Shown piece after piece: positions 8,325 through 16,949 of a stretch of DNA of 46,900 nt. Numbering within the stretch: the first letter of the stretch is position 1; the number at the start of each line of letters is the position of its first letter. Below the pieces are notes generated by a model, which was not told where the DNA came from, did no database searches, and was given only the letters and a program-made list of their open reading frames with translations. Made by a program: the position numbers and the translations under genes. Source of the stretch: Bacillota bacterium (GTDB lineage Bacteria > Bacillota > UBA4882 > UBA10575); NCBI GenBank assembly GCA_012839115.1, contig DUNX01000061.1, positions 1 to 46,900 on the forward strand, read 5' to 3'.

Positions 8325-9497
8325 GTGGCGCCGGGTGGCTGCCAGGAAAAGAGTGATATCTTGCAACAAATCATACAGGTTATTTTTTTCCTCGTTGCTC
8401 CTTATTTGATTTTGAAGTTGACCAAGGTCTCAAAGAAAACCAGTTTGCTCAGTCCCATTCTCCTGTGTTATCTTACTGGCATTATCATTGGTAATCTCTC
8501 GTTTATCCCCATAGACAAAGATTTGGCCATGACCCTTTGTGAACTGGCCGTCCCTTTGGCCATTCCCCTGATCCTTTACTCCACCGACCTCAAGAAATGG
8601 GTTCAACTGGCAAAGAAGACCAGCATCTCGTTTCTTCTGGTTGTAATAAGTGCTATTACCAGTGCCGTCCTGGCTGCAATTATCTTTTCTCCATACACGG
8701 AAGAATTTTGGCAATTATCCGGGATGCTGGTGGGGGTTTATACCGGCGGTACCCCCAATTTAATGGCGGTCGGGGTGGGCCTTAAAGTCTCCGAGGAAAC
8801 CCTGGTACTGATTAATACCGCCGATGTCGTTACCGGCGGGCTGTATTTTCTCTTTCTCATCTCCGTGGCAAGGTGGCTTTGGGGTAAAATTCTTCCGCCA
8901 TTTAAGAAGGAAGAAGGGGCTGTACAAGCCGAGGCCCAGGCCGCAGCCGCCGGAGAAAACCCGGCGCCGGTGCGCTTCTTTGGTTTGGCAGGCCTCTTCC
9001 TCCTCTCCGTGGCCATCGTGGGGATCAGCGCCGGTATTTCGCTCCTAATTACAGGAAAACTCGAAATCAGCATTCTCATGTTGATCATTACCACCCTGGG
9101 GATTGCTGCCTCCTTCAATAAAAAAATTCGAAGCACCCCGGGAACTTATGAGACCGGCCATTATCTGATCCTTGTCTTTTCGCTGGCCATTGGGGTAAAT
9201 GCCGATATCGCGAAGTTATTCTCCTCCAGTTCGGTGGTGTTTCTCTATACCGTCTTTACCTTGGTCGTGGCAGTGCTTCTTCACGTACTGCTGGCCAAGG
9301 TGTTCCAGATTGATACGGATACCACGATCATCACCTCGACAGCGGGTATTTTTGGACCCGCATTTATCGTTCCGGTTGCGGAAGGGATAAAAAACCGCGA
9401 AGTAATAGTATCCGGTCTGACCTGCGGCCTTGCCGGATACGCCATCGGTAATTACCTGGGGTTCGCCGTTGCCTGGCTATTACGGGCTTTGCTATAG
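8325..9497 (+). CDS. DUF819 family (YjcL-like) integral membrane protein
   Basis: This protein of up to 390 residues has about ten hydrophobic helices and reads as a DUF819 (YjcL-like) membrane protein, a family related to sodium-dependent and auxin-efflux-type carriers. The TGGTPNLMAVGVGL motif near residue 140 and GIFGPAFIVPVAEG near the C-terminus are typical, both being discontinuous-helix-like Gly/Pro-rich segments. A charged loop rich in Ala and Glu lies near residue 200. The frame opens at a GTG (8325). A TTG at 8361 after AGGAAAAGAG would give 378 residues and is equally possible. Substrate unknown. A YghO-like gene follows 154 bases later on the same strand. Confidence 0.85.
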   Translation: MAPGGCQEKSDILQQIIQVIFFLVAPYLILKLTKVSKKTSLLSPILLCYLTGIIIGNLSFIPIDKDLAMTLCELAVPLAIPLILYSTDLKKWVQLAKKTSISFLLVVISAITSAVLAAIIFSPYTEEFWQLSGMLVGVYTGGTPNLMAVGVGLKVSEETLVLINTADVVTGGLYFLFLISVARWLWGKILPPFKKEEGAVQAEAQAAAAGENPAPVRFFGLAGLFLLSVAIVGISAGISLLITGKLEISILMLIITTLGIAASFNKKIRSTPGTYETGHYLILVFSLAIGVNADIAKLFSSSSVVFLYTVFTLVVAVLLHVLLAKVFQIDTDTTIITSTAGIFGPAFIVPVAEGIKNREVIVSGLTCGLAGYAIGNYLGFAVAWLLRALL

Positions 9498-9564
9498 GGT
9501 TTTAAGGACAATAAAAAAACACTCCCCGCCGCTGGACCCGGCCACAGCCTGGCGCAGGCGGGCA

Positions 9565-9599
9565 AGTGCGCGCAAATATACACAATCGTGTCGCGCACT
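9565..9599. repeat. 8-bp inverted repeat between the DUF819 and YghO-like genes
   Basis: AGTGCGCG (9565-9572) and CGCGCACT (9592-9599) are perfect inverted arms around 19 bases. No T-run follows on either strand, so a regulatory site or mRNA stem-loop is more likely than an intrinsic terminator. It lies 53 bases before the next start codon. Confidence 0.45.
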
Positions 9600-9651
9600 A
9601 ACAGGAAGAACCGGCTGGCGTGGAAAAATTTTTTACAACACTGGAGGGAAA

Positions 9652-10785
9652 ATGATACACGTACAAGAGATCGAAAGAAAAAAGAAGGCTTTGAAGGAGT
9701 TTGTTGACTTCCCATGGGAGATTTACCGGAACGACCCTTATTGGGTTCCCCCGCTCCGCGGGCAATTGACCCGGACCCTGCTGGGAGAGAATAACCCCCT
9801 TTTGGCCAACGGGCCTCACACCTTCTTCCTTGCCTATGAAGAAAGCGGAAGCGGCAGAAAAATTGCCGGCCGGGTTATGGTCGGGATTAACGAGAAGCTC
9901 AACCGGGAAAAAAAGAAAAACGAGGGTTACATCAGCCTCTTTGAATCCGTTAACAATAAAGAGGCGGCCTTCGCCCTGTTTCAGGCTGCGGCCGGCTGGT
10001 TGAAGAAAAGGGGTATCTCCGTAATGGTCGGCCCGGTTTCACCGACAAATGGCGATGACAGCAGGGGGGTCCTGATCAAAGGCTTTGACGGCCCGCCGGT
10101 CTTGATGAACTCCTATAATCCCCCTTACTACCAGGAATTTTTCCATGAGTTCGGTTTCGAAAAACAAATGGACCTTTTCGCCTATCACCTGGAGGGGGCG
10201 GAGATGGATGTCGAAAGATACGGCCGGGTGGTGGCCTACGCCATGAAAAGGTATAATTTCCGGATCGACCGCTTTGACCGGAAAAACCTTCCCCGGGAAG
10301 CGGAAGATATCAAAAAAATCCTTGACCTGGCAATGCCGGCAACCTGGGAGCACCTGACTCCGCCCGCCCTTGAGGAGATCTTTAAAGAGATGCGGGCCCT
10401 CATCCGTTTCATGGACGAAGACCTGGTTTACATCGCCCGTAGCGGTGATGAACCCATCGGTTTTGTAGTCGCTTTGCCCGACTATAACCAGGTGCTGCAG
10501 AAGCTGAACGGGCGCTTGTTTCCTTTCGGTTTTGCCAAATTCCTCTGGTACCGGAAGAAGATTACCGGCATCCGGATTTTTATGCAGTTTGTAGTCCCCA
10601 AATTCCGCAACAAAGCGGTGAACAGCGCGATTTATCACCAACTAATGCTTGAAGCCGCCAGAAAAGGCTATACCTCCGGGGAAGGGTCGACCATTGCCGA
10701 GATGAACAAAGAATCCATTCGCAATGTTGAGCGCGTTGGTGGCCAACTCTACCGCATATACCGGATTTACCGCAAAGACCTTTAG
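9652..10785 (+). CDS. YghO-like GNAT-fold protein
   Basis: This 377-residue protein matches the pattern of YghO-like N-acetyltransferase-fold proteins. The N-terminus has a WEIYRNDPYWVPPL segment (YxxDPxWVPPL), followed by GRVMVGINE. A central VGPVSPTNGDDSRGVL stretch resembles the family's conserved GP(x)nD segment. A C-terminal GNAT-like region holds IYHQLMLEAARKGYTSGEGSTIAEMN. I start it at the ATG at 9652 because GGAGGGAA lies just before it; the open frame runs further upstream without such a site. The acceptor substrate is unknown; the family has been loosely linked to lipid or amino-acid acylation. An intrinsic terminator follows at 10910-10941. Confidence 0.8.
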   Translation: MIHVQEIERKKKALKEFVDFPWEIYRNDPYWVPPLRGQLTRTLLGENNPLLANGPHTFFLAYEESGSGRKIAGRVMVGINEKLNREKKKNEGYISLFESVNNKEAAFALFQAAAGWLKKRGISVMVGPVSPTNGDDSRGVLIKGFDGPPVLMNSYNPPYYQEFFHEFGFEKQMDLFAYHLEGAEMDVERYGRVVAYAMKRYNFRIDRFDRKNLPREAEDIKKILDLAMPATWEHLTPPALEEIFKEMRALIRFMDEDLVYIARSGDEPIGFVVALPDYNQVLQKLNGRLFPFGFAKFLWYRKKITGIRIFMQFVVPKFRNKAVNSAIYHQLMLEAARKGYTSGEGSTIAEMNKESIRNVERVGGQLYRIYRIYRKDL

Positions 10786-10909
10786 AAACCCCGTAGCTTC
10801 CTCCGGCGCGCGCTACGATGAACCGGGTTGTTCTTCGGTAACAATCGGGCTGCCGGCGCCCTCCGGCACGAGCGCGCGGGATAAACCGGGATGCCCCGTT
10901 TCAATCCCC

Positions 10910-10941
10910 CGCCATCCCCGCCACAGGGATGGCGTTTTTTT
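10910..10941 (+). terminator. Intrinsic terminator after the YghO-like gene
   Basis: A perfect 9-bp stem, CGCCATCCC (10910-10918) with GGGATGGCG (10926-10934), has a 7-base loop and is followed by seven T residues. It closes the rightward DUF819/YghO unit. Confidence 0.9.
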
Positions 10942-10974
10942 ATTCTTCTCTCCCCTAATACCAGAAGTTATCAA

Positions 10975-11003
10975 TTGACTTCCCGAATAAATACTAATAG
11001 AAT
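10975..11003 (+). promoter_or_regulatory. Promoter of the TPR-SpoIID gene
   Basis: TTGACT (10975-10980), a 17-base spacer and TAGAAT (10998-11003) give one mismatch per box. The transcript would start near 11010, about 57 bases before the ATG. Confidence 0.65.
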
Positions 11004-11066
11004 AAAATTATCACAGATCTAGGATTTTAATAGGGGTTTTCCATATTTTTCTGGAGGAGTCTTCTT

Positions 11067-13151
11067 ATGAGATTGGCAAAGAAAAAAACTGTTTTTTTCG
11101 GCTTCTTCTTTTTTTTCCTGATTCTTCTCTTCTTCCCGGGAATCAGGGAGCCAAGGTTGACCGGTGAAGCGAAGGAACCGGCAACGGATGAAATCGCCGC
11201 TGCCGTTACCCTCTATTACCAGGGAGAGCTGGAGGCCGCCATTGCCGAGTACAACCGGCTCCTGGACCGCTACCCCTCCTCTGCGGAGATCCGTATGGAT
11301 CTTATCCGGTTGCTCAGGGAAAACGGAGAAATGCCTGAAGCTTTAAAACACCTGGCCATCCTGGTTGAAGAGTACCCGGAAGAAGCCGCTTACCGGCTGG
11401 AGCTTGCCATCACTTCCTACCTGGCTGGCAAACCCGGATTGGCTCTGGAAAACACCTGCTTATTGCCGGAAACCGCCGAAACCTGTTACTGGCAGGGTCT
11501 CATCTTTAAAGACCTGGAACAAGAGACAGCCGCCATCGAAAGCCTGGAAAAATCCTTGGCTTTACAATCCTATCAGCCCAATACCCATTATCTCCTGGGT
11601 GAACTTTATTTTACCCGCGGCAACTATGGAAAAGCCCGGGACCATTTTCTAAAGGCATTGAAGCAGGAACCGAATATGACCGCTGTTTTTTACCCGTTGG
11701 CCGCTGTTTATTCTGAGTTGGCAGAGTACGGGTCCGCCTATAACCTGCTGCGGCGAGCGGAGACAAGCCTCCCCTGGAACCAGGTGATCAAAAAAGAACG
11801 CGAAGACTTTGAAGCCGCCCACCCGCAACTGGTGGAGAAAGACCGCAGGGAAGAACGACAACGCCTGGATACCACGGTTCTTCCGCAAGTCCAGCCTGCC
11901 GCCGGCCGGGAGGGGAACCCGGAGGTCCGGATCGGGCTGGCCGAAAAGATCCAGGAAGTCTATGTAAAAACCGGGGCCGAGTTTTACCTCTCGGAATCGG
12001 GCGCGCGCAAGCGCAGTAAGAACAGTGGTCCCCCCCAGACGGTTTTGGTTTTCCGCCGGGTCTCCGGTGGCATTGAGGTAAGAAAGGCCGCAGACGGGTC
12101 GCTGTTCTATAAAAGCAAATCCAACCGCCCCCTGGTGCTTTCCTACGAAAACCCCGGGGCTACGACCGCCCTTTTCAACCTCAACTTCGGTGAGGGTTAC
12201 TACTGGGCCGGCCGGGAAGACCGGATGTACCGCGGGCAAATGGAGTTCTTGCCCCGCCCGGACGGGCTGACCGTTGTCAACCGGCTGAATATTGAAGAGT
12301 ACCTGTACTCGGTGGTCCCGGCGGAGATGCCCTGTACCTGGCCGCCTGCTGCCCTGGAAGCCCAGGCTGTAGCCGCCCGGACCTATACCATTACCAATCT
12401 GGGCCGTTATGAGAGCCGCGGTTTCGACTTGTTGTCCTCGGTCCTCTCCGCCTATTATCCGGGGATCAGGAGCGAGGACGCCTCTACCCGGGCGGCAGTG
12501 GATGCCACCCGCGGGCTAATCCTTACTTATAACGACCGGCCGGTTACCGCTGTTTACTCGGCGAACTCCGCGGGATTTACCGAGAGCAGCCGGGAAGTTT
12601 GGAATTTTGACCATTCTTACCTGCGGCCCGTTCCGGATAAGGAACTCCCGCCGGAAATCTCCGCCTACATGACCCCTGAAGTCTTGGCCAGGTGGCTCAA
12701 GGAACGGCCTCTGACCAACAGCTCCAACCCGGCCTATTCGGCCCGGGCCGCCTATCGCTGGCAATTATGGGTCCCCCGCCGGGAACTGGAAGAACGCCTG
12801 GCCCGCGCAGGCGCAAAAGAAATCGGAGAAATCATCTCCCTTACTACTGCCGGGCGTGGTCCCAGCGGCCGGGTGAAAGAGGTCCGGATCCGGGGGACCG
12901 CAGGCGAACACCGCATCATTGGCGATGTAATCCGTTCCCGCCTGGGAGGATTGCGCAGCAACCTCTTTGTTGTCGAGCCGAAGCTGGGCCCGGACGGCCT
13001 TCCGGAATTTTTCATCTTCACCGGCGGCGGTTGGGGACACGGGGTCGGTATGTGCCAAAGCGGCGCCGCGGGTATGGCCGCCGCCGGATATTCATGCCGG
13101 GAGATCCTTGACCATTACTACCCCGGGACAGATCTTACCAAAAGATACTAA
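11067..13151 (+). CDS. Exported TPR and SpoIID/LytB domain protein
   Basis: This 694-residue protein has an N-terminal hydrophobic signal or anchor (residues 8-26, very Phe-rich). A run of tetratricopeptide-type helices covers about residues 38-260, followed by a SpoIID/LytB domain covering about 400-690. The SpoIID domain shows VVPAEMPCTWPPAALEAQAV with the catalytic-type Glu, the ARTYT segment, and the closing GWGHGVGMCQSGAAGMA motif. SpoIID enzymes are lytic transglycosylases that cut glycan strands lacking stem peptides; in Bacillus this serves engulfment. Here the TPR part suggests a scaffold in the cell wall. GGAGGAG precedes the ATG by eight bases. It has its own promoter and is probably transcribed alone. 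It could act in sporulation or in general wall remodelling. Confidence 0.88.
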   Translation: MRLAKKKTVFFGFFFFFLILLFFPGIREPRLTGEAKEPATDEIAAAVTLYYQGELEAAIAEYNRLLDRYPSSAEIRMDLIRLLRENGEMPEALKHLAILVEEYPEEAAYRLELAITSYLAGKPGLALENTCLLPETAETCYWQGLIFKDLEQETAAIESLEKSLALQSYQPNTHYLLGELYFTRGNYGKARDHFLKALKQEPNMTAVFYPLAAVYSELAEYGSAYNLLRRAETSLPWNQVIKKEREDFEAAHPQLVEKDRREERQRLDTTVLPQVQPAAGREGNPEVRIGLAEKIQEVYVKTGAEFYLSESGARKRSKNSGPPQTVLVFRRVSGGIEVRKAADGSLFYKSKSNRPLVLSYENPGATTALFNLNFGEGYYWAGREDRMYRGQMEFLPRPDGLTVVNRLNIEEYLYSVVPAEMPCTWPPAALEAQAVAARTYTITNLGRYESRGFDLLSSVLSAYYPGIRSEDASTRAAVDATRGLILTYNDRPVTAVYSANSAGFTESSREVWNFDHSYLRPVPDKELPPEISAYMTPEVLARWLKERPLTNSSNPAYSARAAYRWQLWVPRRELEERLARAGAKEIGEIISLTTAGRGPSGRVKEVRIRGTAGEHRIIGDVIRSRLGGLRSNLFVVEPKLGPDGLPEFFIFTGGGWGHGVGMCQSGAAGMAAAGYSCREILDHYYPGTDLTKRY

Positions 13152-13225
13152 AAGACGCCTTTTCACCCCCCGAACCCCGAAGCCAACTGGCCAGAGTCGC
13201 GATAATGCCGTGTGGCCTTACAGTG

Positions 13226-13786
13226 TCAAACCGGGGCTTTTGCCGCCCGGCAGAGGTTGACGATGCATTTTGACCCCAAGGCCAACCCGGCGCCGAGTCC
13301 GAAGAAGAAAAACCGCCAGGAGGCATGAACCCAGCCCAACAGGAATGGCGAGAGGGAGCAAGCCACCAGGACGCTGCGGTTGTACTCCCTAATTAGCAAA
13401 AAAGCCGCCCCCCAAAGGCCAAGCAATACCGGGACAACCCACCACTTGCCGGCGAAGAGCATCCCCCCGATAAAAGTGGCCAACCCTCCCCCGCCATGGA
13501 ACCCTAGCCACACCGGCCAGTTATGCCCAACGATCGCCATAAGCAATGCGGGCAACTCCCACCCGTTGCCGGTTGTACTGCCAATCAGGACTGCGAAAAG
13601 ACCCTTGCTCCCATCGGCCAGAGCCGTTAAAATTCCAGGCAGCCATCCGGCTTCTTTGATGACGTTGGTTGTCCCCACATTTTGGGAGCCGATCTTCCTT
13701 ATATCGAATTTCTTGGCAAGCCAGGCAAAAATATAGGCAAAGGGAACAGAACCTACCAAATATGCTTTGAGCATTAAGAAAAACAT
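13226..13786 (-). CDS. Divergent PlsY-type glycerol-3-phosphate acyltransferase
   Basis: This 186-residue membrane protein has about five helices and the order of PlsY motifs. Motif 1 reads GSQNVGTTNV (usual GSGNxGATN). Motif 2 reads GHNWPVWLGFHGGGGLAT (usual GHxFPVxxxFKGGKGVAT). A weaker third motif near REYNRSVLVAC follows. PlsY moves an acyl group from acyl-phosphate to glycerol-3-phosphate, the first step of phospholipid synthesis. The Lys of GGKG is Gly here and the first motif also differs, so this may be a paralogue with altered substrate or activity. I start it at the ATG at 13786, after GGTGGTGAGGTG; the frame opens 46 codons upstream but without support. It converges with the SpoIID gene. 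Confidence 0.75.
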   Translation of the reverse strand: MFFLMLKAYLVGSVPFAYIFAWLAKKFDIRKIGSQNVGTTNVIKEAGWLPGILTALADGSKGLFAVLIGSTTGNGWELPALLMAIVGHNWPVWLGFHGGGGLATFIGGMLFAGKWWVVPVLLGLWGAAFLLIREYNRSVLVACSLSPFLLGWVHASWRFFFFGLGAGLALGSKCIVNLCRAAKAPV

Positions 13787-13915
13787 CACCTCACCACCCT
13801 TCGCAATGTGAATGGAAAAACACCCTTGCGATAAAATCCGGTAATGGTCTGTTTTTTCTGCAGCTTTTGGCGTATATCCACGTTCCAAAATAAGTATGGG
13901 GTTAGGAGAAATATG

Positions 13916-13944
13916 ATATGGCATATGTTAAAATATATGGCATA
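13916..13944. repeat. Two direct copies of ATATGGCATA upstream of the TM2-like gene
   Basis: The 10-mer occurs at 13916-13925 and 13935-13944, nineteen bases apart start to start. It lies just upstream of the probable promoter at 13955-13963. Two equally oriented sites next to a promoter may be a regulator binding region. Confidence 0.4.
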
Positions 13945-13954
13945 ATTTATTGTA

Positions 13955-13963
13955 TGGTACAAT
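13955..13963 (+). promoter_or_regulatory. Extended -10 promoter of the TM2-like gene
   Basis: TGGTACAAT (13955-13963) is a TGn-extended -10 element. No good -35 box lies 16-18 bases upstream; the ATATGGCATA repeat takes that place, which would fit activator-dependent transcription. Confidence 0.4.
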
Positions 13964-13998
13964 TTTTTTCAGGAAAAAATTAGAAAGGAGTGCATTAA

Positions 13999-14544
13999 GT
14001 GGCTGAAGCCCGTAAAAAAAACCCCGTGATCGGAGGGATCCTTTCCGCTCTTTTCCCCGGCATCGGCCAACTCTATAATGAAGACTACGGAAAAGCCGTT
14101 GTTTTGATAGCCATGGCAATCACCGCCAACAGCGCCCTGGTTTATTCCCTGCTCACCACCGTGCCCATGTTTCTCTCCGGCAAGTCGGTAAACTTCCAGT
14201 CACTCCAACCCGGACCCGTTACCGCGCTGGTCAGCAACGCTTTAATCTTGATTGCCCTCTGGTTTTACGGGATCATCGATGCGATTACTTGTGCGCAGCG
14301 CCTGTCCACCAGGACCGGCGGTGTTCCCCCGGAGGCGGTGGCAGGCAAACAGAGCGCGGGGGTAAAAGCCCTCGGCGCAGTTCTGGCGGTCACCGGGGTT
14401 ATTATTCTCCTTGTTCAATTTGGGATCGGCTGGGGCTACCTCTTGCGCTACGGGGGGCCGGGACTTTTGGTTCTTTCCGGCGTTTATCTGCTGTTACAAG
14501 GCACAGGGGTTTTGAAGAGATTCCGCCCGCGAAAAAAGGGGTAA
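13999..14544 (+). CDS. Small TM2-like polytopic membrane protein
   Basis: This 181-residue protein has four likely transmembrane helices. The N-terminal segment, ILSALFPGIGQLYNEDYGKA, resembles the start of TM2/DUF5683-type domains, in which a Pro-Gly-x-Gly-Gln-x-Tyr turn links two helices. The rest is hydrophobic, with a short charged C-terminus (RFRPRKKG). The start is a GTG eight bases after AAAGGAG. The gene stands alone between divergent plsY-like and convergent mutS2. The function is unknown. Confidence 0.75.
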   Translation: MAEARKKNPVIGGILSALFPGIGQLYNEDYGKAVVLIAMAITANSALVYSLLTTVPMFLSGKSVNFQSLQPGPVTALVSNALILIALWFYGIIDAITCAQRLSTRTGGVPPEAVAGKQSAGVKALGAVLAVTGVIILLVQFGIGWGYLLRYGGPGLLVLSGVYLLLQGTGVLKRFRPRKKG

Positions 14545-14576
14545 ATATCATCCGGAGAACAACGCGCCGTTTTGCC

Positions 14577-16949
14577 TCATTTCTTCAGTTCCACCACGGT
14601 TACGCCAAGCCCGCCTTCGCCAATCCCGCCCAGGCGGTAACTTTTTACCTGCGGGTGCCCGCTGAGAAGCCGGGTGACCGCGCCACGCAGGGCCCCCGTT
14701 CCTTTGCCGTGAATCAGGACGGCGGAAGGAAGGCCCGCCAGGAATGCCTCGTCCAAATATTTATCGACCGCTTCCAACGCTTCTTCAACTTTCATCCCCC
14801 GGAGGTCAAGCCGGGGTGAGATGGTCTTGCTCTTATTGACCGCCGCCCGCCCAATACCTCCCCTTTCCCGCCGGTCCCGCTGTTCCGGACCCCGGGAAAC
14901 CTCCGCCAGTCCGGCGCAGGGTACCCAGACCCGGAGACCGCCTTCCACCTGCACCTGCGCCTGGCCGCTTTTTACTTCCAAAACGACCCCTTCCTGATCA
15001 AGATGGGAAAGGCGCACGGTCTTCCCGGGCAAAATTTCCCCGGAGGGTCCCCCCTCCGCAAAAAGCCCTGTTTCTTCCGGTATTTCTGCCAGCCGCTCCG
15101 CCAGTTGCCGGCGGGCCTCGTTGACCACATCGCTCTTTTCCTCAGGAGCGGCCTCGCGCAGGCGACGCAGGAGGTTCTCCATCTCCCGCCGGGTTTCCCG
15201 GATCATCTCCCGTGCTTCTTCCCGGGCTTCCCGTAGGAGACTGTCCCGTCCCTTCTCCAAACGGGCAAGTTTCTCTGTATACTCTTGCTCTTTTTTCTCC
15301 AAGGCCAAGCGGAACCGGGTGGCTTTCTCCCGCTCCGTCTCCAGTTCCCTCTTTTCTCCTGCGATCTGTCCAACTAACTCCTCCAGGCGCCGGGTGCCGG
15401 GAGCCACCAACCTTTCCGCCTGGTCGATGATGGTTTTGTCCAGCCCCAGGCGGGAAGCGACAACAAAGGCGTTGCTCTGACCGGCAACCCCGGTCAGCAG
15501 ACGGTAAGTAGGTTGCAAGGTCTGGGGGTCAAAATCCACCGAGGCATTCTCCACCCCCGGTGTGTTGTAGGCAAAAATCTTCAGATCACTGTAGTGGGTG
15601 GTGGCCACGGTCCTTACCCCGCGGTCGTGCAGGGTCTTAAGGATCGCTGTGGCCAGCGCCGCGCCCTCGGCCGGATCCGTGCCGGCGCCCAATTCGTCCA
15701 GAAGCACCAAGTTGTTTTGGTCTTGCGCCGCTTCCATAATGGGGACGATATTGCTCATATGCGAGGAAAAAGTGCTCAAATTTTGCTCGATACTCTGTTC
15801 GTCGCCAATATCACTGTAAATACCGGTGAAAACCGGCATTTCCGACCCGGAACGGGCCGGGATGTGCAGACCGGCCTGGGTCATCAAGGCCAGGAGCCCG
15901 GTGGTCTTCAGGCTGACGGTCTTCCCTCCGGTATTGGGCCCGGTGATGACCAGAACGTGAAAATCCCCGCCCAATTCAAGGTCGATCGGGACTACTTCCC
16001 CTTCCAGCAATGGATGGCGCGCTCGCAAGAGACGGATAAACCCCTTGGTATTCAGCACCGGTTCGGTTCCCCGGATGCTCAAGCTGTAACGGCCTTTGGC
16101 AAAAGCCAGATCCAGGCGGGCTAAAATTTCCTGGTTCGCCAGGATCCCGGCGGCCGCTTCCCCGACCCGTTGGCTGAGTTCCGCAAGGATCCTTTCGATC
16201 TCCTCTTTGGTCTCTGCTTCCACCCGGCGCAGCTTATTATTGAGTTCCACCACAGCCATGGGTTCAATAAAAAGCGTGGCGCCGCTGGCGGACTGGTCGT
16301 GGACAATACCGGGAAAAAACTGCCGGAATTCCTGTTTGACCGGGAGGACATACCGGCCGTTCCTGATGGTGACCAATGTTTCTTGGAGGTATTTCTGGGC
16401 CTCTCCCGACCGGGTAAGGGCATCGAGCCGCTCTCGGATGTTGTTCTGAAGCGTCCGGGCTTGCCGGCGCAGGCTGCGCAAGGTGGGGCTGGCTTCGTCC
16501 CGGACCTCGCCGTCGGGACCAATGGCTCGGTCCAAAGCCTTTTCCAACTGGGGGAAGGCTGTCAACCCCGCCGCCAGGGCGGAAAGGACCGGCGCCTTTT
16601 CCTTTGCTTCATCCGCCAGAACACCCCGGAGCAGCCTGGCGGCACGGAGAGTGGAGCCGGTAGCCAAAAGTTCTTCTGGGGATAGCACCTTTCCTCTCCG
16701 GGCTCCTTCTGCCGCCGCCCGGATATCAAAGATCCCGTCCAGCGGGATCCGGCTGGTCTGCCATAATTCCCTGGCTTCAGTGGTTTCTTTTTGCGCCCGC
16801 GCCACTTCTTCCGGGACTGTTGAGGGCCATAGGGAAAGGGCCAGCTCTTCACCGGGTTCAGAAGCGGTAAAGCCCGCGAGGAGCTTGCGGATCTTGTCAA
16901 ACTCTAGAATCCGGCCGGATTTTTCCTGCAGATTCTCAATTTTGCCCAT
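14577..16949 (-). CDS. mutS2: Endonuclease MutS2
   Basis: This 790-residue MutS-family ATPase lacks the mismatch-recognition domain and has the MutS2 order. A core/clamp region comes first, then the ATPase with Walker [12 protein letters not shown] near residue 335 and Walker [14 protein letters not shown] near 410, followed by ST-motif HYSDLK. A long coiled coil comes next. A C-terminal Smr nuclease domain has [11 protein letters not shown] and the HGKGTGALR motif. MutS2 limits recombination, and in Bacillus it also acts on collided ribosomes. The ATG at 16949 overlaps the end of lon by 14 bases; a GTG at 16961 is possible, and neither has a clear ribosome-binding site, so translation is probably coupled to lon. 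Confidence 0.95.
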   Translation of the reverse strand: MGKIENLQEKSGRILEFDKIRKLLAGFTASEPGEELALSLWPSTVPEEVARAQKETTEARELWQTSRIPLDGIFDIRAAAEGARRGKVLSPEELLATGSTLRAARLLRGVLADEAKEKAPVLSALAAGLTAFPQLEKALDRAIGPDGEVRDEASPTLRSLRRQARTLQNNIRERLDALTRSGEAQKYLQETLVTIRNGRYVLPVKQEFRQFFPGIVHDQSASGATLFIEPMAVVELNNKLRRVEAETKEEIERILAELSQRVGEAAAGILANQEILARLDLAFAKGRYSLSIRGTEPVLNTKGFIRLLRARHPLLEGEVVPIDLELGGDFHVLVITGPNTGGKTVSLKTTGLLALMTQAGLHIPARSGSEMPVFTGIYSDIGDEQSIEQNLSTFSSHMSNIVPIMEAAQDQNNLVLLDELGAGTDPAEGAALATAILKTLHDRGVRTVATTHYSDLKIFAYNTPGVENASVDFDPQTLQPTYRLLTGVAGQSNAFVVASRLGLDKTIIDQAERLVAPGTRRLEELVGQIAGEKRELETEREKATRFRLALEKKEQEYTEKLARLEKGRDSLLREAREEAREMIRETRREMENLLRRLREAAPEEKSDVVNEARRQLAERLAEIPEETGLFAEGGPSGEILPGKTVRLSHLDQEGVVLEVKSGQAQVQVEGGLRVWVPCAGLAEVSRGPEQRDRRERGGIGRAAVNKSKTISPRLDLRGMKVEEALEAVDKYLDEAFLAGLPSAVLIHGKGTGALRGAVTRLLSGHPQVKSYRLGGIGEGGLGVTVVELKK

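Noticed and set aside
7994-8374. 126-codon open frame on the minus strand between yhaO and the DUF819 gene
   Set aside because: It overlaps the start of the DUF819 gene and its promoter, has no ribosome-binding site, and its product has no recognisable domain.
9430-9651. N-terminal extension of the YghO-like gene
   Set aside because: The open frame runs upstream, but the conserved N-terminus and the GGAGGGAA site both point to the ATG at 9652.
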